Notes: a model not told the origin generated them from the sequence alone. A stretch of 7,458 nt of DNA from Thermoplasmata archaeon (GCA_021160765.1 JAGHBW010000072.1:1-7458); one strand, 5' to 3'; positions 1 through 5,587 are shown, counted from the first letter of the stretch. Program-made: numbers and translations.

Positions 1-37
1 AGGGGTTGAGGAGGCTAAGGAGGAGAAGGAGGAGAGA
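1..37 (+). repeat. 37-bp direct repeat, copy 1 (in rps3 tail)
   Basis: Bases 1-37 are identical to 1008-1044. Both copies are read in the same phase and encode GVEEAKEEKEER. The match starts at the window edge, so this copy may extend further left. On the right the two copies diverge immediately (A at 38, T at 1045). Confidence 0.95.
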
Positions 38-136
38 AAGAAAGCTAATGTTAAAAAGAAAGAAGAAGGGGAGGTGGGAGAAAAGGGGGTAAATGAAGAA
101 GAGAAGGTGAAGGAAGATGGCAAAGTTGAGGGCTGA
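1..136 (+). CDS. rps3: Small ribosomal subunit protein uS3, C-terminal tail (partial, 5' end outside window)
   Basis: The only frame open from the left edge begins at base 2, codes for 44 residues and stops at TGA 134-136. The peptide is almost entirely Lys, Glu, Gly and Val (it begins GVEEAKEEKEER and ends KVEG) and looks like a disordered charged tail. No conserved domain is visible. I call it uS3 from position: in archaeal operons rps3 directly precedes rpl29, and archaeal uS3 proteins can carry variable C-terminal tails after the KH domain and C-terminal domain. uS3 lies in the head of the 30S subunit near the mRNA entry channel. The gene overlaps rpl29 by 20 nt, so the rpl29 SD site lies within this tail. 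Its first 37 bases are repeated exactly in rps17. The identity rests on context rather than on family residues. Confidence 0.8.
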   Translation, partial: GVEEAKEEKEERKKANVKKKEEGEVGEKGVNEEEKVKEDGKVEG

Positions 137-320
137 TGAGATAAGGGCAATGAAGCCCGAAGAGCGTGCGAAGAAGCTCCGGGAACTGAGGGAGGAGTAT
201 ATTCGGGAGATGGGGATGGCGGCTATGGGGGGTGCTCCTGTTAATCCCGGGAGGATAAAAACAGTGCGCAGAGACATTGCCAGACTCCTGACCATCATGC
301 ATGAGGAGGGCGAGATTTAA
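117..320 (+). CDS. rpl29: Large ribosomal subunit protein uL29
   Basis: The 67-residue product is the usual length for archaeal uL29, a small two-helix protein that binds 23S rRNA near the peptide exit tunnel. Family features are the opening MAKLRADEIRAM, the central helix of the type EERAKKLRELREEYIRE, a Gly/Pro-containing linker (GGAPVNPGRI) and the closing helix TVRRDIARLLTIMHE. The ATG at 117 is supported by the SD-like GGTGA at 106-110, six bases upstream and inside the uS3 tail, and by the family-typical N terminus. It overlaps rps3 by 20 nt and its TAA stop shares one base with the ATG of the following aIF1 gene (TAATG), which suggests coupled translation. Confidence 0.96.
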   Translation: MAKLRADEIRAMKPEERAKKLRELREEYIREMGMAAMGGAPVNPGRIKTVRRDIARLLTIMHEEGEI

Positions 321-622
321 TGGTTGAAATATGTCCCCGCTGTGGCCTGCCCAAAGACCTGTGTGTGTGTGAGGAGATAGCCAGAGAACAACAGGAGATA
401 AAGGTGAGCACGCAGAAGCGGAGATACGGAAAGGTGGTCACCATAATCACGGGATTTGACCCATCTGAGATAGACGTTGAATCTCTGGCTAAGGAGCTTA
501 AGACCAGGTGCGCAGCGGGGGGTACGGTAAAGGAGGGGGCAATAGAGCTGCAGGGCGACCATAAGAAGAAGGTAATAAACATCCTCAGGGAGAAAGGATA
601 CAAAGAGGTAGTGGAGGAATGA
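320..622 (+). CDS. sui1: Translation initiation factor aIF1 (SUI1 family)
   Basis: The product has 100 residues, normal for archaeal aIF1, which binds the 30S P-site region and enforces fidelity of start-codon selection. Residues 1-25 hold a Cys cluster (C5, C8, C15, C17; CPRC then CVC), a possible zinc-binding knuckle found in many archaeal homologues. The SUI1 fold follows at about 27-98, with the basic loop QKRRYGKVVTIITGFD and the hallmark stretch LKTRCAAGGTVKEGAIELQGDH, then a C-terminal helix VINILREKGY. The gene begins one base inside the rpl29 stop, with a purine SD GAGGAGGG at 303-310, and overlaps rnp1 by 4 nt (ATGA). Placement between rpl29 and rnp1 is known from archaeal ribosomal operons. 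Confidence 0.96.
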   Translation: MVEICPRCGLPKDLCVCEEIAREQQEIKVSTQKRRYGKVVTIITGFDPSEIDVESLAKELKTRCAAGGTVKEGAIELQGDHKKKVINILREKGYKEVVEE

Positions 623-960
623 GAAAAAAGGACTTGCTTCAGCTTTACGGTGGAGAGGTGATAGGATTGAAAATAACAATTGAAGGCTCCACGGATCCAT
701 CCCTTGTGGGGAGAGGGGGTTGGATAATAGATGAGACGCAGAAGACCCTGCGCCTTAGAGAGGGGGAGGTAGAGATATCCGTACCGAAGAAAGGGCTGAG
801 GTTTAGAATTGTAGGGTGGAAGGATGGGCATCCATCCAAAGACTCTCTGCAGCGGTTAGGTGATCTTGTTATGGAAGGGGATCTCCTGATTTACCGCCAT
901 TATGAGAGGTTGAAAAAAGTAGACAGATACCTATCAAAAAGGATGAAGAAAGAGGTGTGA
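619..960 (+). CDS. rnp1: Ribonuclease P protein component 1 (Rpp29/Pop4 family)
   Basis: This 113-residue protein matches archaeal Rpp29, the Sm-like beta-barrel subunit that pairs with Rpp21 and helps the RNase P RNA recognise and cleave pre-tRNA 5' leaders. Family features are the N-terminal helix plus GGEVIGLKITIEGSTDPSLVG, the turn GWIIDETQKTLRL, the strand EISVPKKGLRFRI and a Lys/Arg-rich C-terminal helix (RHYERLKKVDRYLSKRMKK). The start ATG at 619 overlaps the aIF1 stop (ATGA), with a likely SD GAGGT at 605-609. The TGA stop at 958-960 is followed at once by an in-frame TAG (961-963) and then the rps17 ATG in the same frame. It is one of two non-ribosomal-protein genes in the window. 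Confidence 0.95.
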   Translation: MRKKDLLQLYGGEVIGLKITIEGSTDPSLVGRGGWIIDETQKTLRLREGEVEISVPKKGLRFRIVGWKDGHPSKDSLQRLGDLVMEGDLLIYRHYERLKKVDRYLSKRMKKEV

Positions 961-963
961 TAG

Positions 964-1476
964 ATGCACTGGATAGACGAGGAGGAGAAAAAGGAGGACG
1001 TAGAGGAAGGGGTTGAGGAGGCTAAGGAGGAGAAGGAGGAGAGATACAAGCCTGAGATTCACGCTCAGGAGATTGAAAAAGTACAGATGAAAAAGAAGGT
1101 GCAGGTGAAGAGGAGACCAAAGAAGTCTCCCAAGAAAAAGGCCGCTCCAAAGGTTAAGTACAGGGACATAGGTGTGGATGTCCCACCACCGGACAGAGAA
1201 TGTAATGATCCAAACTGTCCCTTCCACGGCACACTCTCTGTAAGAGGGCAGATAATAGATGCTGTTGTGGTCTCCACAAAAATGCAGGGGACTGTAGTGG
1301 TCCAGAGGGAGAGACTGCATTATATTCCAAAATATGAAAGATATGAAAAGAGAACCTCCAAATATTTCGCCCACTGGCCGCCCTGTATTGATCTGGAGGT
1401 GGGCGACAGGGTGAAAATTATGGAGTGCAGGCCATTGAGCAAACACGTCTCCTTTGTGGTAATAGGGAGGATGTAG
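964..1476 (+). CDS. rps17: Small ribosomal subunit protein uS17 with a long charged N-terminal extension
   Basis: The product has 170 residues against roughly 110 for typical archaeal uS17, a primary 16S rRNA-binding OB-fold protein of the 30S body. Residues about 67-170 are the conserved core: RDIGVDVPPPDREC, then NDPNCPFHGTLSVRG (C80 and C85), and GDRVKIMECRPLSKHVSFVVIGRM at the end. Residues 1-66 are extra. The first part is acidic (WIDEEEKKEDVEEGVEEAKEE, C-terminal residues Glu/Lys) and the second strongly basic (about 43-64, VQMKKK through KSPKKKA), so the segment is bipartite and probably disordered. ATG 964 is preceded by SD GAGGTG at 952-957 with six bases of spacing, which supports the long form. 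Residues 15-26 are encoded by the repeat shared with the uS3 tail. A later start is not excluded, because no protein data are available. Confidence 0.95.
   Translation: MHWIDEEEKKEDVEEGVEEAKEEKEERYKPEIHAQEIEKVQMKKKVQVKRRPKKSPKKKAAPKVKYRDIGVDVPPPDRECNDPNCPFHGTLSVRGQIIDAVVVSTKMQGTVVVQRERLHYIPKYERYEKRTSKYFAHWPPCIDLEVGDRVKIMECRPLSKHVSFVVIGRM
1008..1044 (+). repeat. 37-bp direct repeat, copy 2 (in rps17 extension)
   Basis: This copy is identical to bases 1-37, starts 1007 bp downstream of it and is read in the same codon phase. It encodes residues 15-26 of the uS17 extension. It is flanked by further Glu/Lys codons that are not identical to the flanks of copy 1. Confidence 0.95.
1465..1470 (+). 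promoter_or_regulatory. Ribosome binding site for rpl14
   Basis: GGGAGG lies eight bases before the ATG at 1479. It favours this start over the ATG at 1425, which would add 18 residues overlapping uS17 that are not part of the family. Confidence 0.8.
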
Positions 1477-1478
1477 AG

Positions 1479-1877
1479 ATGAAGGGGATCGCAGGAAGAC
1501 AGCATCGTGGCCTCCCCGTGGGGGCCTACGTTACCTGTGCCGATAACACAGGTGCAAAGGTTGTCAGGATAATCCAGGTATTAAAATATCATGGGGTACA
1601 CAGGAGATATCCCTCTGCCGGCGTGGGGGATATGGTGCTGGTATCTGTAAAGAAGGGGACCCCAGAGATGAGAAAACAGCTCTTTCCCGCTGTTGTAATA
1701 AGACAGAGGAGACCGTATAGAAGGCCAGATGGCACCATGGTGTCCTTTGAGGACAACGCTGTGGTTCTGACAAACCCCAATGGTGACACAAAGGGATCCG
1801 AGATAAAAGGACCGGTGGCAAGAGAGGCAGCAGAGAGGTGGAGCAGAATAGCCGCCACCGCATCCATAATATTGTGA
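1479..1877 (+). CDS. rpl14: Large ribosomal subunit protein uL14
   Basis: The 132-residue product has the canonical archaeal uL14 length. This beta-barrel protein binds 23S rRNA at the subunit interface, contacts 16S rRNA in bridges, and is a docking site for anti-association factors such as aIF6. Clear signatures are LPVGAYVTCADNTGAKVVRI near the N terminus, GVGDMVLVSVKKGTPEMRKQ, the segment FPAVVIRQRRPYRRPDG, EDNAVVLTNPNGDTKGSEIKGPVAREAAERW and the closing ATASIIL. The start at 1479 gives the family-typical MKGI opening and has a well-placed SD. The gap from the rps17 stop is two bases. Nothing in it looks abnormal. Confidence 0.97.
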   Translation: MKGIAGRQHRGLPVGAYVTCADNTGAKVVRIIQVLKYHGVHRRYPSAGVGDMVLVSVKKGTPEMRKQLFPAVVIRQRRPYRRPDGTMVSFEDNAVVLTNPNGDTKGSEIKGPVAREAAERWSRIAATASIIL

Positions 1878-1881
1878 GGTG
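1876..1881 (+). promoter_or_regulatory. Ribosome binding site for rpl24
   Basis: GAGGTG, continuing as GAGGTGAT, lies six bases before the ATG at 1888 and overlaps the rpl14 stop. The alternative starts GTG 1879 and ATG 1882 fall within or directly against this site, so 1888 is preferred. Confidence 0.75.
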
Positions 1882-1887
1882 ATGAAG

Positions 1888-2265
1888 ATGGTGAGAGTGC
1901 AATCAAGTCATCCAAGAAAACAGAGAAAGTTTCATTTCAACATGCCAAAACACCTGGCCCGCCATACACTCACAGTGAGGCTGGACCCTGAAAAATATGG
2001 GAACCTTCCCGTCAAAAGAACAGTGGTGAGAAAGGGAGATGTTGTTAAAGTAGTTAGGGGGGGTCTTAAAGGACATGAAGGGAAGGTCCTCCAAGTCAGT
2101 CTAAAGAAAAGGAGGGTTACCATTGAAGGGGCTACATTACAGAAGCCCGATGGTAAACTCGTACCCCGGTGGATCCATCCGTCAAACATCGTCATAACGA
2201 AACTTGACCTGTCAGATCCCTTAAGAAAGGAGAAGTTCAAGAGTGTTAAGGAGGAGGGTGAATGA
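1888..2265 (+). CDS. rpl24: Large ribosomal subunit protein uL24
   Basis: With the start at 1888 the product has 125 residues and fits archaeal uL24, an assembly-initiator protein that binds 23S rRNA close to the tunnel exit. The N-terminal archaeal segment carries the family motif SSHPRKQRKFHF (residues 6-17). A KOW motif follows at about 47-75 (VRKGDVVKVVRGGLKGHEGKVLQV), and the C-terminal part includes EGATLQKPDGKLVPRWIHPSNIVITKLDL. Upstream starts at 1879 (GTG) and 1882 (ATG) in the same frame would add two or three residues and are poorly spaced from the SD. The TGA stop overlaps the rps4e start (ATGA, 2262-2265). Confidence 0.95.
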   Translation: MVRVQSSHPRKQRKFHFNMPKHLARHTLTVRLDPEKYGNLPVKRTVVRKGDVVKVVRGGLKGHEGKVLQVSLKKRRVTIEGATLQKPDGKLVPRWIHPSNIVITKLDLSDPLRKEKFKSVKEEGE

Positions 2266-2993
2266 AAAGAAATATGAAAAGATACACGACCCCGAGGTCC
2301 TGGCCCATACCCAGAAAGACCCATTTCTGGGCGGTAAAACCAAGACCGGGCCCTCACCCCACAGATAGATCCCTACCATTGCTGGTGGTGTTGAGGGATA
2401 TATTAAAAGAGGCCACAACAGCTGCAGAGGCTAGGAAGATCCTCTCTCAGGGCCAGGTCGTTGTGGACGGCGTGGTAAGGAAGGATAGGAAGTTCCCGGT
2501 GGGTCTTATGGACGTGGTTTTCCTGCCCAAGATCAAGAAGCACTATAGGGTCTTCCTCGACCGCCATGGCAGGGTGACCCTGAAAGAGATAGAGGAGGCG
2601 GAGGCACGCTGGAAATTGTGCAGAATAGAAAATAAAACCACGGTTAAAGGGGGGAATATACAGTTGAACCTTCACGATGGAAGAAATATTCTTATTCCCA
2701 AGAACAAGGATGTTTACAAGACGGGAGATGTCCTCAAAATAGCCGTTCCATCTCAGGAGATCCTAGAACACATTCCATTCCGCGAGGGAATGATGGCATA
2801 TCTAATCGGCGGGGCACACGTAGGCGAGATTGGCAGGATCAAAAGCTATGAGGTAACACGTTCACCTCTTCCAAACGTAGTGAATTTTGAGGAGGGATTC
2901 ACCACAATCAAAGATTACGTCTTTGTAGTTGGTGGTAAAAGCCCTGTACTAAGCCTTCCAGAGGTGAAGGTGGTGGAAAAGGAGGTGGCATGA
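2262..2993 (+). CDS. rps4e: Small ribosomal subunit protein eS4
   Basis: The 243-residue product belongs to the eS4 family, found in archaea and eukaryotes but not bacteria, and sits in the 30S body. The N terminus holds the signature APR/TPRSW-type stretch YTTPRSWPIPRKTHFW and KPRPGPHPTDRSLPLL. An S4-type RNA-binding segment follows at about 42-88 (LRDIL, EARKILSQGQVVVDGVVRKD, FPVGLMDVV), then a central eS4 domain and a KOW-like segment near 180-195 (LIGGAHVGEIGRI). ATG 2262 overlaps the rpl24 stop and has AGGAGG at 2252-2257. A second ATG at 2274 (residue 5) would be twelve bases from the GGTGA and is less likely. The N terminus is a few residues shorter than in many homologues. Confidence 0.96.
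   Translation: MKRNMKRYTTPRSWPIPRKTHFWAVKPRPGPHPTDRSLPLLVVLRDILKEATTAAEARKILSQGQVVVDGVVRKDRKFPVGLMDVVFLPKIKKHYRVFLDRHGRVTLKEIEEAEARWKLCRIENKTTVKGGNIQLNLHDGRNILIPKNKDVYKTGDVLKIAVPSQEILEHIPFREGMMAYLIGGAHVGEIGRIKSYEVTRSPLPNVVNFEEGFTTIKDYVFVVGGKSPVLSLPEVKVVEKEVA
2981..2988 (+). promoter_or_regulatory. Ribosome binding site for rpl5
   Basis: GGAGGTGG within the last codons of rps4e lies six bases before ATG 2995 and is closely complementary to the archaeal 16S rRNA 3' end. Confidence 0.8.
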
Positions 2994-2994
2994 G

Positions 2995-3513
2995 ATGGCA
3001 GAGGACAACCCAATGAGGGAGATAAGGGTGGAGAAGGTCGTAATCAACATTGGTGTGGGGGAGGCTGGGGAGAAACTAGCAAGGGCAGGGAAGGTCATTG
3101 AGCTTCTGACAGGCCAAAAACCAATACAGACACTTTCTAAGACCACAAATAAGGAGCTTGGGATAAGAAAGAAGATGCCAATTGGTGTGAAGGCTACATT
3201 GCGAGGGGAGAAAGCTGTGGATTTCCTCAAGAGGGCCTTCTGGGTGAGGGAATACAAAATCATGGGGTATTCCTTTGATCAGGAGGGTAATTTCTCCTTT
3301 GGGATATCGGACTATACGGACTTTGAGGGAATGAAATATGACCCAGACATTGGAATATTCGGAATGGACATATGTGTCACGCTCTCCAGACCAGGTAGGA
3401 GGGTTTCCCTGAGAAGAAGAAAGAAAAGTAAAGTTGGTAAGAGTCACAGACTCAACCCGGAAATCACCAAGAAGTATTTGAAAGAGAAGTTCAACGTGGA
3501 GGTGGTGGAATGA
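2995..3513 (+). CDS. rpl5: Large ribosomal subunit protein uL5
   Basis: The 172-residue protein fits archaeal uL5, which binds 5S rRNA with uL18 and forms part of the central protuberance that contacts P-site tRNA. Visible family features are MREIRVEKVVINIGVGEAGEKL near the N terminus, LTGQKPIQTLSKTTNKELGIRKKMPIGVKATLRG, the SFDQEGNFSFGI motif, and IGIFGMDICVTLSRPGRRVSLRRRKKSKVG leading to a short C-terminal helix LKEKFNVEVVE. ATG 2995 follows the rps4e stop by one base and has a strong SD. The last residues overlap the start of rps14 by 4 nt (ATGA). Confidence 0.97.
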   Translation: MAEDNPMREIRVEKVVINIGVGEAGEKLARAGKVIELLTGQKPIQTLSKTTNKELGIRKKMPIGVKATLRGEKAVDFLKRAFWVREYKIMGYSFDQEGNFSFGISDYTDFEGMKYDPDIGIFGMDICVTLSRPGRRVSLRRRKKSKVGKSHRLNPEITKKYLKEKFNVEVVE

Positions 3514-3683
3514 GCGACGATAATGAAAAGAAAGGGACTGAGAAGAAAAAGGAGTTCGGCAGGAAGGTGGGTTGCGTGCGCTGTGGGAGGAAGAGGGGGA
3601 TCGTAAGAAGATACGGTCTTCACCTCTGCAGGCAGTGTTTCAGAGAACTTGCTCCTGAGCTGGGCTTCAAAAAATACTCTTAA
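3510..3683 (+). CDS. rps14: Small ribosomal subunit protein uS14, zinc-binding short form
   Basis: This 57-residue gene is easily missed by length cut-offs. Translation from ATG 3510 gives a charged start (MSDDNEKKGTEKKKEFGRKV) followed by the uS14 core GCVRCGRKRGIVRRYGLHLC and RQCFRELAPELGFKKYS, stopping at TAA 3681-3683. Cys 22, 25, 40 and 43 form the C-X2-C-X14-C-X2-C zinc ribbon of archaeal uS14, which sits in the 30S head beside uS3 and uS10. The core starts at about residue 15, so roughly the first 14 residues are a Lys/Asp/Glu-rich extension. SD GGAGGTGG at 3498-3505 is inside rpl5, and the start overlaps the rpl5 stop. Position between rpl5 and rps8 is the conserved one. Confidence 0.97.
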   Translation: MSDDNEKKGTEKKKEFGRKVGCVRCGRKRGIVRRYGLHLCRQCFRELAPELGFKKYS

Positions 3684-3693
3684 AGGAGGGTGA
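3684..3693 (+). promoter_or_regulatory. Ribosome binding site for rps8
   Basis: AGGAGGGTGA fills most of the 16-nt gap after rps14, the longest gap in the window. Its GGTGA ends six bases before ATG 3700 and supports that start over the ATG at 3706. Confidence 0.8.
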
Positions 3694-3699
3694 GAAGAC

Positions 3700-4089
3700 A
3701 TGCAAATGGACCCTCTGGCAGATGCCCTCTCCCAGCTGAAAAATGCAGAGAGAGCAGGAAAGAAGGTATGCTACATCAAGCCTGCTTCAAAACTTATAGG
3801 CAGAGTGTTGAAGGTCTTTCAGGACTATGGATACATAGAACAATTTGAGTTCATTGAGGACGGTAGGGCGGGTGTGTTCAAGGTTATGTTGAACGGCAAC
3901 ATAAACAACTGTGGCGTTATAAAACCAAGATACGCCGTGAAAATAAAGGAGATTGAGAAGTGGGAGAAGAGATACTTACCTGCCCAGAACTTCGGCGTTC
4001 TGGTGCTCACCACCACCCGCGGGATAATCTCCAACAACAAGGCTAGAGAACTCAATACAGGGGGAAAACTGCTGGCCTACGTATATTAG
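3700..4089 (+). CDS. rps8: Small ribosomal subunit protein uS8
   Basis: The 129-residue product is a standard archaeal uS8, a primary binder of 16S rRNA helix 21 and a central-domain assembly protein. Recognisable segments are DPLADALSQLKNAERAGKK at the N terminus, ASKLIGRVLKVFQDYGYIEQFEFIEDGRAGVFKV, INNCGVIKPRYAVK, and the conserved C-terminal block NFGVLVLTTTRGIISNNKARE followed by NTGGKLLAYVY. ATG 3700 gives MQMDPL, and the ATG two codons later (3706) is an alternative with poorer SD spacing. Unlike most neighbours it does not overlap the upstream gene. Its TAG stop overlaps the rpl6 SD. Confidence 0.97.
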   Translation: MQMDPLADALSQLKNAERAGKKVCYIKPASKLIGRVLKVFQDYGYIEQFEFIEDGRAGVFKVMLNGNINNCGVIKPRYAVKIKEIEKWEKRYLPAQNFGVLVLTTTRGIISNNKARELNTGGKLLAYVY

Positions 4090-4095
4090 AGGTGG
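4089..4095 (+). promoter_or_regulatory. Ribosome binding site for rpl6
   Basis: GAGGTGG begins on the last base of the rps8 stop codon. Its GAGGTG lies six bases before ATG 4101. The in-frame GTG at 4092 is part of this site, so it is not the start. Confidence 0.8.
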
Positions 4096-4100
4096 TTTAT

Positions 4101-4640
4101 ATGGTGAGAACAGCCTATGTGGAAAGGGTGGTTGAAATCCCCGAGGGGATTCAGGTTACTTTAGAAGGGGACACCTTACGGGTCAAGGGTCCTCTGGGAG
4201 AAAACGTCAGAAGGTTTTCCCACCCTCGTCTGAGGATGACAGTAGAGGACAATCAGGTTAAGATCTATTGTGAGCTCCCACGGAAGAAGGAGGCAGCTCT
4301 TGTGGGTACGTGGCAGGCCCATGTGAAGAACATGATCAAGGGCGTCAAGGAGGGGTTTGAGTACAAGATGAAACTGGTTTATTCCCACTTCCCCGTCAAA
4401 ATCTCTGTGAAGAAGGACCTTTTCTACATTGAAAATTTCTTGGGGGAGAGGCATCCCAGGGTTGCTAAAATACTCCCCGGGGTTAAGGTAAACATATCAG
4501 GCGATACAATAACGCTTACGGGTATAGACAGAGAAAAGGTGGGGCAGACTGCAGCCAACATTGAACGGGCTACCAAGGTTAAAAACTTTGATGTTAGGGT
4601 ATTCCAGGACGGGATATACATCGTCTCCAAGGGTGGTTGA
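4101..4640 (+). CDS. rpl6: Large ribosomal subunit protein uL6
   Basis: The 179-residue product has the two tandem alpha-beta uL6 domains. The first spans about 9-80 (VERVVEIPEGIQVTLEGDTLRVKGPLGE). The second, about 90-170, includes YSHFPVKISVKKDLFYIENFLGER, LPGVKVNISGDTITLTGIDRE and VGQTAANIERATKVKNFDVRVFQDGIYIV. uL6 binds 23S rRNA near the sarcin-ricin loop and the GTPase-associated centre. The start at 4101 (MVRTAYVERV) suits the SD, whereas an upstream GTG at 4092 would add only three residues. The following gene starts two bases after the TGA stop. No anomaly is visible. Confidence 0.96.
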   Translation: MVRTAYVERVVEIPEGIQVTLEGDTLRVKGPLGENVRRFSHPRLRMTVEDNQVKIYCELPRKKEAALVGTWQAHVKNMIKGVKEGFEYKMKLVYSHFPVKISVKKDLFYIENFLGERHPRVAKILPGVKVNISGDTITLTGIDREKVGQTAANIERATKVKNFDVRVFQDGIYIVSKGG

Positions 4641-4641
4641 A

Positions 4642-5106
4642 ATGGCAAAGGAGAAGAAAGAGAACGATGAAGTTGAGGAGGAGACCTCACAGTTCCCCAT
4701 AAACAAGATCAAGCCGGAACTTTCAGATGAGGAGAAATGGAACCTCTGGGTACGCTCACTCAGAAAGAGGAAGGAACCCAACTTCTACAGGCAGGAGTGG
4801 TTCAGATATAAAAGGATTAAAAAGGTCTGGAGGCGCCCCCGGGGGTTGACCTCAAAGATGAGGAAGGGGCTTAAGTATCGGCCGCCCAGGGTTAAAGTGG
4901 GCTACCGGGGCCCAAGGGCTGTTAGGGGAAGACACCCATCGGGGTTTGAGGAGGTACTTGTCCATAACCCAAAGGAGCTGGAAGGGCTTGACCCCAAGAA
5001 ACAGGCTGTTAGAATCGCCCACGGGGTAGGGACAAGAAAGAGAAGGGAGATCATTGCAAGGGCAGATGAGATGAATCTGAGGGTTCTTAACAGGGGGGGA
5101 TTGTGA
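4642..5106 (+). CDS. rpl32e: Large ribosomal subunit protein eL32 with a charged N-terminal extension
   Basis: From ATG 4642 the product has 154 residues. The eL32 family, shared by archaea and eukaryotes only, is shown by FYRQEWFRYKRIKKVWRRPRG, the segment SKMRKGLKYRPPRVKVGYRG, PRAVRGRHPSGFEEVLVHNP and KQAVRIAHGVGTRKRREII with final LRVLN. The conserved core starts at about residue 42, preceded by a Lys/Glu-rich head (MAKEKKENDEVEEETSQF) and an aromatic SDEEKWNLWVRSL helix. N-terminal length is variable in this family. The in-frame ATG at 4561 is rejected, since it would run 80 bases into rpl6. The SD is weak (GGGTGG at 4631-4636, five bases before the ATG). It binds 23S rRNA on the 50S solvent side. 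Confidence 0.96.
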   Translation: MAKEKKENDEVEEETSQFPINKIKPELSDEEKWNLWVRSLRKRKEPNFYRQEWFRYKRIKKVWRRPRGLTSKMRKGLKYRPPRVKVGYRGPRAVRGRHPSGFEEVLVHNPKELEGLDPKKQAVRIAHGVGTRKRREIIARADEMNLRVLNRGGL

Positions 5107-5107
5107 A

Positions 5108-5584
5108 ATGGTGGATGTGAGGTATCAGAGAAGGCTCGCAGCATCCATACTGAAGTGTGGTGTAAACAGGGTGTATATAGACCCCTACAGGCTGGAGGAC
5201 GTTGTAGAGGCAGTGACCAGAGAGGACGTTCGCAGGCTCATTAAGGAAGGGGCGATCAGAAAGAAGCAGAAGAAGGGAATCTCCAGAGGCCGGGCCAGAA
5301 AGATGATGGAACAGAGAAGAAAGGGAAGAAGAAGAGGTCCCGGCTCCAGAAAAGGTGCGAAATATGCCAGGTATCCGAGAAAGAGAAGGTGGATAAACAC
5401 CATTAGACCCTTAAGGAGAACCCTAAAGATGTACAGAGACAACGGCATAATCTCCCCGGAAACCTACCGGAAATACTACCGCCATGCCGGCGGAGGAGTC
5501 TTCCGCTCTGTGGCTCACATGAATCAACATCTGGCAGCTGAGGGGGCATTCCTGAAGCCACCTGAGAGTATAAAGGAGGTGTAA
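5108..5584 (+). CDS. rpl19e: Large ribosomal subunit protein eL19
   Basis: This 158-residue, very basic protein is eL19, absent from bacteria. It binds 23S rRNA and helps form an intersubunit bridge through its long C-terminal helix. Features are QRRLAASILKCGVNRVYIDP at the N terminus, a helical segment ending VRRLIKEGAI, the basic linker KKQKKGISRGRARKMMEQRR and GRRRGPGSRKGAKYARYPRK, then IRPLRRTLKMYRDNGIISPETYRKYYRHAGGGVFRS and a helical tail HMNQHLAAEG. ATG 5108 follows the rpl32e stop by one base, with a G-rich stretch as SD around 5093-5099. The stop TAA 5582-5584 is followed by in-frame TGA and then the rpl18 ATG. Confidence 0.97.
   Translation: MVDVRYQRRLAASILKCGVNRVYIDPYRLEDVVEAVTREDVRRLIKEGAIRKKQKKGISRGRARKMMEQRRKGRRRGPGSRKGAKYARYPRKRRWINTIRPLRRTLKMYRDNGIISPETYRKYYRHAGGGVFRSVAHMNQHLAAEGAFLKPPESIKEV
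5574..5581 (+). promoter_or_regulatory. Ribosome binding site for rpl18
   Basis: AGGAGGTG, fully complementary to the anti-SD of archaeal 16S rRNA, lies six bases before ATG 5588. It supports 5588 over the out-of-frame ATG at 5584. Confidence 0.85.
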
Positions 5585-5587
5585 TGA

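Noticed and set aside
295..831. Minus-strand open frames opposite sui1 and rnp1
   Set aside because: They are antisense to well-recognised genes, lack a coherent family signature and overlap each other in different frames.
934..1446. Minus-strand open frame of 170 codons opposite rps17
   Set aside because: It mirrors the purine-rich charged extension, which gives a Leu/Phe/Ser-rich pseudo-membrane peptide on the other strand. This is a composition artefact with no independent support.
1425..1478. Upstream ATG extension of rpl14
   Set aside because: It would add 18 residues overlapping rps17. The start at 1479 gives the canonical 132-residue protein and has its own SD.
3684..3699. The longest spacer (16 nt) as a terminator or processing site
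   Set aside because: It is mostly the rps8 SD. It contains no T-rich run or hairpin.
4096..4102. TTTATAT resembling an archaeal TATA box before rpl6
   Set aside because: It overlaps the start codon region, is too close to the ATG for a promoter of this gene, and there is no BRE-like element or leader space. It is a chance AT-rich stretch in an operon interior.
4561..4641. Upstream ATG extension of rpl32e by 27 residues
   Set aside because: It lies inside the conserved C terminus of rpl6 in another frame. The start at 4642 gives a typical opening MAKEKK and abuts the rpl6 stop.
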